A DNA stretch of 64,000 nucleotides from Gammaproteobacteria bacterium (lineage in GTDB: Bacteria; Pseudomonadota; Gammaproteobacteria; Ga0077536). The notes below the pieces were generated by a model, which saw only the letters and a program-made list of their open reading frames with translations, was not told the origin of the DNA and did not search any database. Where the stretch lies: positions 434,001 to 498,000 of the forward strand of contig JACKNG010000003.1 in assembly GCA_024235015.1 (NCBI GenBank). The letters are read 5' to 3'. The translations under genes were made by a program, and so were the position numbers. Numbering within the stretch: position 1 is the stretch's first letter; each line of letters begins with the position of its first letter. Shown piece after piece: positions 34,651 through 43,969 of this stretch.

Positions 34651-35544
34651 CTACGACGAGCCAGCATCGGCCCGCGCCGCGTCCACGACCGCGTCTTCGA
34701 ACAGGGCATGCCAGAATCGACTCGAGAGATCATAGGTGCGGTATTCCTCCACGGGACAGCTTGCGCCGGTGCTTTGATGCTCGATGAGCATCCAGCGCGT
34801 CTGCCACCAGAACGCCTGGTAGCGCGCGGCGAGTTGCCCTGCGTGGTACAGGCGTTGCTCGGTGCGCCGCACGAACGGCAGGTAGCGCACGGCGGTCGTA
34901 TCCGTGCGGGTCGGCCCCCGGCGCCCGGTGCTGCGCTTCTCGAACGGTTCGAGATCGACCACGAAGGGCGCGGTGATGCGGGGGATCTCGATGCCCGCGA
35001 TACAGTGCGGCAAATCTTCCGTGCGGCGGCGCGAATAGCGATGGCGCCGGTCCAGGGGCGCGAGGCAACGCGGTGCGTCCGCCGCGGCGATCCACAGCCG
35101 CGCATGGCGGTCACGCCGGTGCGCCGGGTCGTCGACCGCGCGGAAGCGCCATGACACCTCGAACGAAAACGGCGCCTCCTCGATCCGCACGTCGTCGGGG
35201 AAGCCGGCGAAGTAATGGTTGAGCGCGTCGGCACAGCCCCGCTGGCAGTCCTCGATGAACGCACTCTCGAATGGCGAGCCACGCGTGGCGGGCACCGCCG
35301 CATCCTCTCGCAACGCCAGCCGGTGGACCGCGTGCGGCCCGTAGGTGACGAAACCCGGCGCTTCCAGCTTGCACGGCAATGGACCGAGCGCAGACCAAAC
35401 GAACGGCATCCACACCGGCCAGGTGACGACGACGAACACGATCTTGCACACCCTCGACGACTTGGTGAGCGCGTAGAGGATCGCGGTCCCACCGAGCGCG
35501 ACGATCAGATAGACGACGCCGAGTGCGAATGAGAGCGGGTTCAA
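34651..35544 (-). CDS. Hypothetical membrane-anchored protein
   Basis: 297 aa. Two N-terminal hydrophobic helices (FALGVVYLIVALGGTAILYA and CKIVFVVVTWPVWMPFVW) are followed by a soluble domain rich in Arg, Trp, Tyr and His, with a Cys pair in FIEDCQRGCADAL. The domain has no motif I know. The frame continues to the TGA at 34651 without interruption and codon use matches neighbours. Possibly co-transcribed with the small membrane protein at 34120. Confidence 0.55.
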   Translation of the reverse strand: MNPLSFALGVVYLIVALGGTAILYALTKSSRVCKIVFVVVTWPVWMPFVWSALGPLPCKLEAPGFVTYGPHAVHRLALREDAAVPATRGSPFESAFIEDCQRGCADALNHYFAGFPDDVRIEEAPFSFEVSWRFRAVDDPAHRRDRHARLWIAAADAPRCLAPLDRRHRYSRRRTEDLPHCIAGIEIPRITAPFVVDLEPFEKRSTGRRGPTRTDTTAVRYLPFVRRTEQRLYHAGQLAARYQAFWWQTRWMLIEHQSTGASCPVEEYRTYDLSSRFWHALFEDAVVDAARADAGSS

Positions 35545-35561
35545 ATCGATCGCCGATTACC

Positions 35562-36416
35562 TCAACCCACCTTACGACGGTCCCGCGCTCGCGCGGCCGG
35601 CGCGTCCGCCCGCAGGGGTCGACCCGTCCGCACTGCACCCAGGGCGGCGAGCGCGGAGACGACGAGCCAGGCGCCGGCCGGCACGGGCACCACGCCCACG
35701 TTGGCAAAATCGAAGGCGTCGAAAGCCGTCGTCGCACCGTGCGCATAGAAGCCCGCATACAGCGTACTCGCGCCACCGAGATCGGCATCCCGGAACGCAA
35801 ATACCTGGTCGAGCACGTTGCCGGCGAACGCCGTGCCGTCGTCGCCGTAGTCATCGAGGCTGACGGCAAGCGAGAAATTCAGGAGGTCGGCAGACGACAG
35901 GCCGACCTGCAGGCGATACCAGTGGTCGCGCGGCATGTAGGGACCTGCCAGCTCGCGTACCAGGCCGCGGGTCCAGCCGTAATGCCAGCTCTTCAACTCG
36001 CCCGTGCCGAAGGTTTCGAACCAGGCATTCGCGACGAGCGCGTTCCCGAACACGCCGGACGGACCGGCCAGGAAACCGAGCCGGATGTCGGGCCCGGTAC
36101 CTTGCAGCGCCATGCGGTAGAACATCGAGGCCGTGTAGGTTTCGCCGGCCGCCAATGAAGCCCCACGGGCATATACGGCTGAATCGGTCACGAAGGCGCC
36201 ACTCGCCGTCGCCGAGGACACCAGCCCGCTGCCAGCGCCGAGGCCCGCGTTCATGCTGATGGCGAGGTTACTGGCATGCCCGCCGTTCAGGGTGAAGGAG
36301 GCTAGATCACCGGGCTCGAAGTCGACCGCTGCACCGGCGGTACCGAAGATGGCCAGGCCTGCGAGCGCCAACAGCATCCGCCATGTCGGGAAACAACGGT
36401 GAGTGCGTGAATCCAT
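35562..36416 (-). CDS. PEP-CTERM sorting-domain protein
   Basis: 284 aa from ATG 36416 (GGAG 9 bases upstream). Signal peptide WRMLLALAGLAIFGTAGAA; a body of beta strands with VDFEPGDLASFTLNGGHAS and a late STLYAGFYAHGATTAFDAFD, consistent with a lectin-like exported domain; and the C-terminal VPVPAGAWLVVSALAALGAV helix with a basic tail (RTGRPLR). The 'VPVPAGAWL' motif is the exosortase signal form seen in the protein at 2211. It diverges from another PEP-CTERM gene at 36652. Confidence 0.85.
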   Translation of the reverse strand: MDSRTHRCFPTWRMLLALAGLAIFGTAGAAVDFEPGDLASFTLNGGHASNLAISMNAGLGAGSGLVSSATASGAFVTDSAVYARGASLAAGETYTASMFYRMALQGTGPDIRLGFLAGPSGVFGNALVANAWFETFGTGELKSWHYGWTRGLVRELAGPYMPRDHWYRLQVGLSSADLLNFSLAVSLDDYGDDGTAFAGNVLDQVFAFRDADLGGASTLYAGFYAHGATTAFDAFDFANVGVVPVPAGAWLVVSALAALGAVRTGRPLRADAPAARARDRRKVG

Positions 36417-36651
36417 TTCGAACGGCTCCGTAGCGGACGACTTGCGGAGTATAGAGGCGATTCCAACGGACGGGCAGGCGCGCCCGCGCCGATGACGACC
36501 CGGTTCGCGCCGCCGCAACTCGCGCCCGCGCAACGGGTTAACCGTTTCCTTACCTCGCCTTTCCCGCGTGGCAACCGGCGACCACCTAGCTTGGCCGTCG
36601 CGGCCGGCCGCGGTCGCGCTTGTCGTCACTACACCGTCGAGGATTAACAGC

Positions 36652-37494
36652 ATGAACAGAGCATCGGTCATTCCCCTCAGCACAACGGCGCTGCTCGGCG
36701 CCCTGGCCCCTGGTTTCGTCCAGGCCGCTGCCATTCTGCCGGACTTCGCCAGCGCCGTGTTCACGCCCGGGCAGGCCATCGACAACCCCTACTTCCATCT
36801 CGTCGACGGCCTGACCCGGATCTACGAAGGCAGCTACGAGGAAGGCGGCGAAACCATCACCGAACGATTCGAACTCACCCTGGCAGGCGCCGGTCCCACC
36901 CTGCTCGGGGTCCAGACCACCACCCGCCTCGACCGCGCCTACGAGGACGACGTCCTGGTCGAGGAAACCTTCGATTACTACGCCCAGGACACTGCCGGCA
37001 ACGTGTGGTACTTCGGCGAGGACGTCGTCAACTATCGCTACGACGACGATGGCAATTTCCTCGGTACCGACTCCGCCAGCGCGTGGCTGAGCGGGAGCAA
37101 CAGCGCCCTGCCCGGCTTCGCCATGCCGGCTTCACTCGTTCCCGGGTTCAATTATTACCAGGAATTCGCACCTTTCGATGGCGCCCTGGACGAGGGCCAG
37201 ACCCTCGCCGGCGACCGCACGATTGCGCTCGAAAGCGGGGCGATCTACGACGACGTCCTCGCCGTGCTCGAATTCTCGGTCGCCGCGCCGGACACCTACG
37301 AGATCAAGTACTACGCGCCGGGCGCCGGTCTCATCGCCGTCGACGAGGACTTCGATCTCGAACTCGGCGAAGCGGGTTTTCGCGTCGAGCTGATTGGTGC
37401 CGCCGCGCCGGTACCGTTGCCGGCGCCGGCGCTGCTGCTCGGCAGCGCCATGGCGGCCGTGTTCGCCAATGCCCGGCGCCGCGCCAGCGCCTGA
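36652..37494 (+). CDS. PEP-CTERM sorting-domain protein
   Basis: 280 aa from ATG 36652. Signal peptide SVIPLSTTALLGALAPGFVQ ending in AAA, then an acidic body with ENFDYYAQDTAGNVWYFGED-like segments (EETFDYYAQDTAGNVWYFGE) and many Asp/Glu/Tyr, which suggests a calcium-binding or surface domain. C-terminus APVPLPAPALLLGSAMAAVF plus NARRRAS is a PEP-CTERM variant. It is separated by 235 bases from the divergent PEP-CTERM gene and followed by a strong GC hairpin. Confidence 0.8.
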   Translation: MNRASVIPLSTTALLGALAPGFVQAAAILPDFASAVFTPGQAIDNPYFHLVDGLTRIYEGSYEEGGETITERFELTLAGAGPTLLGVQTTTRLDRAYEDDVLVEETFDYYAQDTAGNVWYFGEDVVNYRYDDDGNFLGTDSASAWLSGSNSALPGFAMPASLVPGFNYYQEFAPFDGALDEGQTLAGDRTIALESGAIYDDVLAVLEFSVAAPDTYEIKYYAPGAGLIAVDEDFDLELGEAGFRVELIGAAAPVPLPAPALLLGSAMAAVFANARRRASA

Positions 37495-37532
37495 CCGACT
37501 CCTGCCCCGCCCGTAGCCGCACGACGTCCTGC

Positions 37533-37557
37533 GGGGCCCCGCTCACCGGGGCCCCGT
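37533..37557. terminator. GC-rich hairpin between converging genes
   Basis: CGGGGCCCCG, loop CTCAC, then CGGGGCCCCG forms a perfect 10-bp stem. It lies between the ends of the PEP-CTERM gene (37494) and the histidine kinase gene (37576). No U-run follows, so it is not a classical intrinsic terminator, but it is the only stem in this short convergent gap. Confidence 0.55.
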
Positions 37558-37575
37558 CCGTGCCCCGCGCCGGGC

Positions 37576-38847
37576 TCAGAAATCGATGGCGATGCGCGTC
37601 CCCCGGCCGGGCACGCTGTCGAACCCGATCCGCCAGCCGTACTGATCGCAGAAGCGCTTGACCAGCGCGAGGCCGATGCCGCTGCCATCCGCATCGCGCT
37701 GCCCGCCGCGCGCGAAGCGCTCGAACAGGCGGTCCTGCGTGGCCGCGTCGATACCCGGTCCATAGTCCTGTACGAGCACGCCGTGCGGCCGCACGATCAC
37801 GTTGATGACATCGCCGTCGGTGTATTTCACGGCGTTCTTGATGATGTTGCCGATGACGATCTCGACCACCGCCGGGATGGCTGCGAGCGGCACGGGCGTA
37901 CCGTCCCGCTCGACGCTCACCGTGATGCCCTTGCGCTGGGTGATATCCGCCACCGTCGCGACCTGCGCTTCCACCACGCGCACGATGTCGATCGTTTCGA
38001 CCAGGTCGTGAAAGCTGGCCGGCTCCCGTGCGAGGTAGAGCAGCGCCTCGGTCAGCGCGGTCATGTGGCGGCAGCCGCGGCGGATGCGCGTGGCCAGTGC
38101 GCGCTGGGCCGGCGCACTGCCGACCCGGCGTTCGAGAAGCTCGGCCGCACCCTGCACGCCCATCAGGGGCGTGCGCAACTCGTGGCTGACGTCGGCCGAG
38201 AACTCGCGCTCGCGCTCGAGCACGGCGACGATACGCGCCTGGTAGCCGGCAATGGCGCTGCGCAGGGTACCGACCTCGTCGCTCGGTTCGTGGGGCGCGG
38301 GCGCGGCCACCGTGGCGCCGTCCGCGAGCGTCGCGACCTCGTCCGACAACACCGTCAGGGGACGAATCACCCGCCGCGACAAGTGCCCGCTCAGCCACAC
38401 GCTCAAACCGACCATGCCGGCTGCGAGCCCCGCGGTGACCACGAACAAGGCCCGCTCGAAGTCCTCGAAAGCGCTCTCGTCGAGCAGGAAATAAAACGTC
38501 GACGCACCGCGTCGATGAACCTCGACGTGGAACTCGCGGCCATCGAGAACGAGCTCGTCGCCGGCGGGGTCGAAGCCCTGCAGGTAGCCTGGCAGGGTGC
38601 TGCGCTCGTCGTCGTCGACATGAAAGACACGGAAGTTCTCGTGCGGCACTTCGGCCAGCGCCGGGTCGCGTTCGTAGAGCGCGAGCAGACTCTGGATGTC
38701 GCGCGCCCGGTAGGTGTCGAACAGCGTGTCCTCGGCGGTTTCGAACGCGACGTAGAGGCCGGCGCTGAACAACAGCGTGACGCCGATACCGAGACCGGCG
38801 ATGGCTGCGACCAGGCGTTGCCGCAGCGGCCTAGCTGGCGTCTTCAT
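37576..38847 (-). CDS. Sensor histidine kinase
   Basis: 423 aa. Membrane helix at about 12-34 (VAAIAGLGIGVTLLFSAGLY), periplasmic sensor of about 100 residues with many acidic residues (FHVDDDERSTLPG), second helix at about 133-155, HAMP linker, then FSADVSHELRTPLMGVQGA (phospho-His in the H-box), IIGNIIKNAVKYTDGD (N-box), DYGPGID and GSGIGLALVKRF (G-boxes). It overlaps the response regulator by 17 bases, so they form a pair. Small acidic periplasmic loops of this kind often sense ions, metals or peptides; ligand unknown. Confidence 0.92.
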   Translation of the reverse strand: MKTPARPLRQRLVAAIAGLGIGVTLLFSAGLYVAFETAEDTLFDTYRARDIQSLLALYERDPALAEVPHENFRVFHVDDDERSTLPGYLQGFDPAGDELVLDGREFHVEVHRRGASTFYFLLDESAFEDFERALFVVTAGLAAGMVGLSVWLSGHLSRRVIRPLTVLSDEVATLADGATVAAPAPHEPSDEVGTLRSAIAGYQARIVAVLEREREFSADVSHELRTPLMGVQGAAELLERRVGSAPAQRALATRIRRGCRHMTALTEALLYLAREPASFHDLVETIDIVRVVEAQVATVADITQRKGITVSVERDGTPVPLAAIPAVVEIVIGNIIKNAVKYTDGDVINVIVRPHGVLVQDYGPGIDAATQDRLFERFARGGQRDADGSGIGLALVKRFCDQYGWRIGFDSVPGRGTRIAIDF

Positions 38848-39517
38848 CGATGCACAGGCGATAACCCGCCCCGCGGACGGTGTGGATCAGGCGCACACCG
38901 AACGGCTTGTCGACGGCTTCGCGCAGGGTGTGCACATGAATCTTGAGCGAGTCGGTCTGCGGCGGATCGTCGCCCCAGACCAGGTGTTCGATCTCCCGCC
39001 GACTGACCACGCGGTGCGAATTGCGCATCAGGGCCTCGAGGATCTTGCGCCCGGTCGCTGTCAGCGGCAGCAGGCGACCGGCGCGCCTGACCTTGTGCGT
39101 CGCGGTGTCGAACTCGAGATCGGCGACACGCAGGCAGGCATCACGGACGGCCCCGCCGGCGCGGCGTACCAGGGCCTCGAGGCGTCCGCCGAGTTCCTCC
39201 AGTTCGAACGGCTTGACCACGTAATCATCGGCGCCGTAGCGGAACGCAGCGAGCTTGTCCGGCAGGTCGCTGCGCGCGGTCAGCATGAGGATGGGCACGG
39301 CAGCAAAACCGAGATCGCGCAGGCGCCGACACAACTCCAGCCCCGACAGCCGCGGCAAGGCGATGTCGAGGACGATGACGTCGTGACCGCCGCGCGTGGC
39401 CGATTCCAGTCCGATCGGACCGTCCGGCGCCCACTCGACGGCGTGGCCATCGGCCTCGAAAAAATCACAGACGTTCTGTGCCACGTCGAAATCGTCCTCG
39501 ACGAGCAGGATCTTCAT
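38831..39517 (-). CDS. OmpR-family response regulator
   Basis: 228 aa from ATG 39517 (AGAGGACG ahead). Receiver: ILLVEDDFDVAQNV with the acidic pair, VIVLDIALPRLSGLEL (phospho-Asp), ILMLTARSD and DDYVVKPFELEELGGRL. C-terminal winged helix of the Trans_reg_C type ends HTLREAVDKPFGVRLIHTVR-GAGYRL. It is paired with the kinase at 37576 and divergent from the TonB receptor at 39615 across 97 bases, so control of the receptor is plausible. Confidence 0.93.
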   Translation of the reverse strand: MKILLVEDDFDVAQNVCDFFEADGHAVEWAPDGPIGLESATRGGHDVIVLDIALPRLSGLELCRRLRDLGFAAVPILMLTARSDLPDKLAAFRYGADDYVVKPFELEELGGRLEALVRRAGGAVRDACLRVADLEFDTATHKVRRAGRLLPLTATGRKILEALMRNSHRVVSRREIEHLVWGDDPPQTDSLKIHVHTLREAVDKPFGVRLIHTVRGAGYRLCIDEDAS

Positions 39518-39614
39518 GTGCACGTCCTCTGCGATTGCGCCCCATGCGCCGCCCTGCGTATGCTCCAAGCGTAGCTGCAGGGCACGGCGGCCCGGGTAAA
39601 GCGCAGGTAAAGTT

Positions 39615-41777
39615 TTGGTAAATCGGCACCTGTCACCGGCATGGCCGGGCGGCCCGGCGGATACCCGGCACAGGCACGAGAGCACACTCGGCAGTGCGCG
39701 GCCAGCCACTCGCCGCATCGCGGGACTGGCCGCCGCGATACTCGGCGCCGGCGCTGCCCTGCCGACGCCGGCCGCGGAGGATGCCGCGGGGACCGTCATC
39801 GAGATCGTCGACCGCGACAATACCCGCACCACGCGTCGCGGCACCTTCCTTCCGGGCGCGCCGCGCCGCCTCCCATTCAGCAGTGAGCGTATCGATCCGC
39901 GGCGCCTCGAGCACCAGCCCGCGGCCGATCTCGGCACCCTGCTCGCGTTTGTCGGCGCGGCCAGCGTGAGCCCCGGCGAGGGCGGCGCGGTCAATGATTT
40001 CGTGCTGCGCGGTTTTGCCGATACCACGGTGTATCGCAACGGGCTGAACGACTCTCGCGGCATTGCCGCGCCGCGCGACCTGGCCAACATCGAGCAGGTC
40101 GAAGTGCTGCGCGGAGCGGCAGCCGCGCTGTACGGCGACGGCGAGCCGGGCGGCGCCATCAACTTCGTCACCAAGGCGCCGCGCGCGGCCCCGCGTACCG
40201 AGATCAGCCTGGACGCGGCGCGCTTCGGCGAGCGTTCGTTGCTCGTCGACAGTACCGGGGCGGTGCCCGGCCTGCCCGGGCTCGCCCACCGCGTCGTCAC
40301 CAGCCGGCGCCAGGGCGACACCTTCCGCAGCGGGGTCAAGGACGATCACTGGCTGATCGCGCCGGCACTGGCCTGGCACGCCGGCGAGGGTATCGATTTC
40401 ATCGCCAGTGCCGAGTACGTGCGTGACCGGCGCCTGCTGGATGCGGGCATATTCGACTTGCCGGGCGTGCCGTCCGTGGACCCCGCGAACTTCCTCGGCG
40501 AGGCCGCCGCCGGCCCGGCGCGTCACGACGGTTTCAGCACCCAGCTCGAAGCGGGCTTCGCCCTCCCAGATGACTGGAGCCTGTCGTTGCAGGCGGCCTT
40601 CCAACGCACCGTTCTCGGCGGCGCCGCGGTGGAACCGGCGGCCTGGGAAGACGGCCGGCTGCTGCGCGAACTGCAACGGCGGCACGACGCCAGCCATGCA
40701 TGGGAAACCCGCGCCGAACTCGAGCGCAGCCTGCGCCTCGGTGCAACGGAACATGCATTGCGGATGGGCGTCACGGCCATCGTCCTGCGCGAAGCCATCA
40801 GCCGCGCGACCTCCGACAGTGACGCGTTCCCGTTCGACATCGACCCGTTCGCACGCGCCCGCGACGCCAGTCCCCTGCCCCCGGTCGAGCCCGAGCGCGA
40901 CTCGCTCGAACGTCGCCGCCAGTACGCAATCCACTTCAATGATCTCGTCACCCTCTCCGAACATTGGCGCACGCTGTTCGCGCTGCGCTATGACCACGTC
41001 GCCCAGCGTGGGCGCGATGCCGTCGCTGCGACCCGTTTCGACCAGACATTCGGCCGCGTCAGCCCGCGCCTCGGCGTGGTCTACGACAGCCTGCGCGGCG
41101 CGCTTGCCTACGCCAGTTTCAGCCGCGCATTCGCCGCCAACGAAGGCCTCCAGCCCGACGGCCGGGCGCTCGCACCGACCCGCGCGAACGCCGGTGAAAT
41201 CGGTTTGCGCTGGACGCCGCCGACCCTGCCGCTCACGCTCGACGCCGCGTTCTACGCGATCTTCGAACGCGATGTCGCGAACGATGCCCCCGGCATGCCC
41301 GGCTTCGAGATCCAGAGCGGGCGCCAGCGCAGCCATGGCGTGGAGGTGGACCTGCGCTGGCAGCCGCGGCCGGCACTCGAGCTGCGTGCCCGCTATCACT
41401 GGCTCGACGCACGCCTGAGCGATGGGCCCCAACTGGCGACCAGCGTCACCCCGCTCAACGCGCCGCGCCACAGCGCAAGCCTGCTCGCGTTCTATCATCA
41501 CCGCGTCGGCGCTACGGCGTTCGACCTGGGCCTCGCCGCGAACTACGTCGGCCGGCGGCGCGCCAGCCTCGATCCGGACGAGCTGGACGTACGCCTCGGC
41601 GACTACCTGCGGTTCGACCTCTTCGCCCGCTGCGCGGTGTCGGCCCACCTCACGGTGCACCTGGGCATCACCAATCTCACCGACACCGCCTACCTCGCCG
41701 GCAGCCAGGGCGATGCGTTCAGCCTCTATCCCGGCGCGCCACGCAGCGTTTCCACAGGCTTACGCCTGCGCTTCTGA
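39615..41777 (+). CDS. TonB-dependent siderophore-type receptor
   Basis: 720 aa if ATG 39615 is used; the true start is uncertain. A hydrophobic stretch (RRIAGLAAAILGAGAALPTP) looks like a signal peptide, placing mature protein after residue about 55. The plug is clear: VNDFVLRGFADTTVYRNGLN and NIEQVEVLRGAAAALYGDGEPGGAINFVTK, typical of the FhuA/FpvA siderophore group. The barrel ends in RSVSTGLRLRF. It imports ferric siderophores or similar chelates. The divergent two-component system may control it. Confidence 0.88.
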   Translation: MVNRHLSPAWPGGPADTRHRHESTLGSARPATRRIAGLAAAILGAGAALPTPAAEDAAGTVIEIVDRDNTRTTRRGTFLPGAPRRLPFSSERIDPRRLEHQPAADLGTLLAFVGAASVSPGEGGAVNDFVLRGFADTTVYRNGLNDSRGIAAPRDLANIEQVEVLRGAAAALYGDGEPGGAINFVTKAPRAAPRTEISLDAARFGERSLLVDSTGAVPGLPGLAHRVVTSRRQGDTFRSGVKDDHWLIAPALAWHAGEGIDFIASAEYVRDRRLLDAGIFDLPGVPSVDPANFLGEAAAGPARHDGFSTQLEAGFALPDDWSLSLQAAFQRTVLGGAAVEPAAWEDGRLLRELQRRHDASHAWETRAELERSLRLGATEHALRMGVTAIVLREAISRATSDSDAFPFDIDPFARARDASPLPPVEPERDSLERRRQYAIHFNDLVTLSEHWRTLFALRYDHVAQRGRDAVAATRFDQTFGRVSPRLGVVYDSLRGALAYASFSRAFAANEGLQPDGRALAPTRANAGEIGLRWTPPTLPLTLDAAFYAIFERDVANDAPGMPGFEIQSGRQRSHGVEVDLRWQPRPALELRARYHWLDARLSDGPQLATSVTPLNAPRHSASLLAFYHHRVGATAFDLGLAANYVGRRRASLDPDELDVRLGDYLRFDLFARCAVSAHLTVHLGITNLTDTAYLAGSQGDAFSLYPGAPRSVSTGLRLRF

Positions 41778-41789
41778 ACCGCGACACGC

Positions 41790-42344
41790 TCATTCGCCCC
41801 CGCGCCGCTCCTGGGCCGGCGCAGCCCGCTCTTCCAGCGCGCCGAGCACGCTCATGACGAAGCGCTCCGAGAAGCCCGACACGAAGCACCACACCATCAG
41901 CTTGCCGAAGTCGGCGATACCGTCCGGGCGCAGGGTCAGCACCATGCGCATGTTCAGGAGTTCGTCCTCGGCCACGGCCGGACGGTTGAAGTTGGGAAAC
42001 AGGTTGCTCGTGAACAGGCCGTTGCCACCGTCGCCGGTCAGGATCCCGGACATGAACAGCAGGTAGGTCACCGAGGCCATCAGGCCGCCGTACATCAGTG
42101 GCATCAGGGTCGTGATCCAACTCGCCGCGAGGGCATCGATGGTCGCCGCCTCGGCGCGCGGCAGGCGGCGCAGCAGCGCGATGCTGCCACCCAGGCAACC
42201 GGCCAGGAAGGACAGCGGGAAGGAGCCCAGTTGCCCGGTGAACGCGAACAGGAAGGCGACGAAGCCGGACGCCCCGCCGACGATGACCAGCTGGGCGACG
42301 AACAGGCGCTGGTTGATGACGAATCTCGATGGTTTGTCGCTCAT
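41790..42344 (-). CDS. Four-helix membrane protein, unknown function
   Basis: 184 aa from ATG 42344. Four hydrophobic helices are visible: FVAQLVIVGGASGFVAFLFAF, a second helix FPLSFLAGCLGGSIALL, a third at about 76-97, and LMVWCFVSGFSERFVMSVLG near the end. The C-terminal tail is charged (LEERAAPAQERRGGE). The loop between helices 3 and 4 contains GGNGLFTSNLFPNFNRP. No family recognised. It converges on the TonB receptor with 12 bases between stops. Confidence 0.65.
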   Translation of the reverse strand: MSDKPSRFVINQRLFVAQLVIVGGASGFVAFLFAFTGQLGSFPLSFLAGCLGGSIALLRRLPRAEAATIDALAASWITTLMPLMYGGLMASVTYLLFMSGILTGDGGNGLFTSNLFPNFNRPAVAEDELLNMRMVLTLRPDGIADFGKLMVWCFVSGFSERFVMSVLGALEERAAPAQERRGGE

Positions 42345-42414
42345 GGCGGCGGTGGCCCTCCCTCAGGACCGTTCCCGTCTCGAAGGCAACTGCCGCAGCG
42401 CCTGCTTCCAGAGA

Positions 42415-42472
42415 GATTTCGGGGACAGACCACGGATTCTGCTGCGGAAAATCCGTGGTCCGTCCCTGAATT
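42415..42472. repeat. REP-like element A3
   Basis: Arms GGGGACAGACCACGGATT and AATCCGTGGTCCGTCCCTGA (two changes) around a short centre (CTGCTGCGGAA). It lies between the gene at 41790 and the 3' end of the SnoaL-like gene at 42489. Confidence 0.85.
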
Positions 42473-42488
42473 CCCCACGCTTCGACCC

Positions 42489-42935
42489 TCAGGTTTCGAC
42501 GAAGTCGGTATTGCGCAGGTGCTTGCTCATGTCGCCCATGAGGGGGCGATGCACCACCGTACTCGCGAAGCGCCATCGGCCGTCTTCCCGCACGAAGGCA
42601 TCGTGGTAATGGCCGGCGAAGATCGTCTGCAACGGAAAGCCGTCGGTGCCCTGCAGTACGGTCACGTAACGCTGCCCGCGGGCCGTCCCGGCACCTTCAT
42701 CGATGTCGAGCTCGATGTTGGTATTGACGTGGCGGGTCCGGGGTGTGCCATCCGGGTAGATGATGATTTTCGACAGCACGTTGTCGTGGATTTCACGCGC
42801 CCCCCGGCTCGGCCGGTTGCCCTCGACCGACCATTCGCCCTGTTCGAACAGCGCCGCGAACCCGTCGAGGTCACCACCGTCGACGGTAAAACTGTAGCGA
42901 TTCAAGAGTGCCAGTATCTCGTCCCTCGCGGACAT
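42489..42935 (-). CDS. SnoaL-like/NTF2-fold protein
   Basis: 148 aa from ATG 42935 (GGGGAGAACGAG ahead). NTF2-like fold: SARDEILALLNRYSFTVDGG, then DLDGFAALFEQGEWSVEG, and a late FAGHYHDAFVREDGRWRFAS with a conserved Arg-Trp-Phe. Such small proteins include ketosteroid isomerases, dehydratases, cyclases and the small subunits of ring-hydroxylating dioxygenases. No partner gene is adjacent; two REP-like elements flank it. Confidence 0.82.
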   Translation of the reverse strand: MSARDEILALLNRYSFTVDGGDLDGFAALFEQGEWSVEGNRPSRGAREIHDNVLSKIIIYPDGTPRTRHVNTNIELDIDEGAGTARGQRYVTVLQGTDGFPLQTIFAGHYHDAFVREDGRWRFASTVVHRPLMGDMSKHLRNTDFVET

Positions 42936-43000
42936 GCTCGTTCTCCCCGTTCTGCGCGAAACAGACTCAAGAATAGCTTCTCGCGGGGATGATGGCGGAG

Positions 43001-43090
43001 ATTTCGGGGACAGACCATGGTTTCTCTGGCGCGTATCAGTATCGCGGGATGCTGAACGTTCGGAAAATCCGTGGTCTGTCCCCGAATTCC
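43001..43090. repeat. REP-like element A4
   Basis: Arms ATTTCGGGGACAGACCATGG and CCGTGGTCTGTCCCCGAAT (one mismatch) around about 48 bases. It lies in the gap between divergent genes (42935 and 43187). Confidence 0.85.
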
Positions 43091-43186
43091 TTTTCAATGA
43101 CGCCGCAACAACCGGGGTGCTGCCAGGCATGGCGGCACCGAGACTGTGAACACGACGACCCAGGCAGACACAGCGAGGCGCGCATC

Positions 43187-43948
43187 ATGGAAAAACTCAA
43201 CGGCAAAACGGCCATCGTGACCGGGGCAAGTTCGGGCATCGGCCGGGCCACGGCCAGGCTGCTGGCCGCGGAAGGTAGTCGGGTGGTGGTCGGCGCACGC
43301 CGCGGCGACGAACTCGCATCGCTCGTCGCCGAGATCGAAGCCGACGGCGGCGAAGCCACCGCGCTGGCCGGCGACGTCACCGAGGAATCCTACGCCGCGG
43401 CGCTGGTCGCGCTGGCGGAGGACCGCTTCGGTGGCCTCGACATCGCGGTCAACAACGTCGGCACGCTCGGTCCGCAGACGGCGTTGACCGGCGTCACCCT
43501 GGCGGACTGGAACCACACGCTCGCGGTCAACCTGACCAGCGCCTTCCTCGGCGCCAAGCACCAGGTGCCCGCGCTCGCGGCGCGCGGCGGTGGGGCGCTC
43601 ATCTTCACCGGCACCTTCGTCGGGCACACGGCAGCCTTCCCCGGCCTCGGCGCCTACGGTGCAAGCAAGTCGGGGCTCATCGGCCTCGCGCAAGGGTTGG
43701 CCGTTGACCACGGCGAACAGGGCGTGCGCGTCAACGTCGTCCTACCCGGCGCGACCGACACCGAGATGTTCCGGGAACACAACCCTACTGCCGAGGCACA
43801 GGGCTTCATCGGCCGTCTCACCGCCTTGCGCCGGATTGCACAACCGCTGGAGATCGCACGGGCCGTGCTCTACCTCGCCGCCGACGCCACGTTCACCACC
43901 GGCACCACGCTGCTCTGCGACGGCGGCGTTTCGATCAACCACACCTGA
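43187..43948 (+). CDS. Short-chain dehydrogenase/reductase
   Basis: 253 aa from ATG 43187. Classical SDR: TGASSGIGRATARLLAAEG (TGxxxGxG cofactor site), NNVGTLGP, the catalytic YGASKSGLIGLAQGL (Tyr-x-x-x-Lys), and PGATDTEMF. The canonical catalytic Ser before the Tyr is replaced within FTGTFVGHTAAF. It reduces or oxidises an alcohol/ketone with NAD(P)(H). It starts 21 bases before the next SDR, probably one operon. GARRG following the first beta-alpha-beta suggests NADPH preference. Confidence 0.92.
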   Translation: MEKLNGKTAIVTGASSGIGRATARLLAAEGSRVVVGARRGDELASLVAEIEADGGEATALAGDVTEESYAAALVALAEDRFGGLDIAVNNVGTLGPQTALTGVTLADWNHTLAVNLTSAFLGAKHQVPALAARGGGALIFTGTFVGHTAAFPGLGAYGASKSGLIGLAQGLAVDHGEQGVRVNVVLPGATDTEMFREHNPTAEAQGFIGRLTALRRIAQPLEIARAVLYLAADATFTTGTTLLCDGGVSINHT

Positions 43949-43969
43949 ACGGCCGGGAGCGCATTGACG

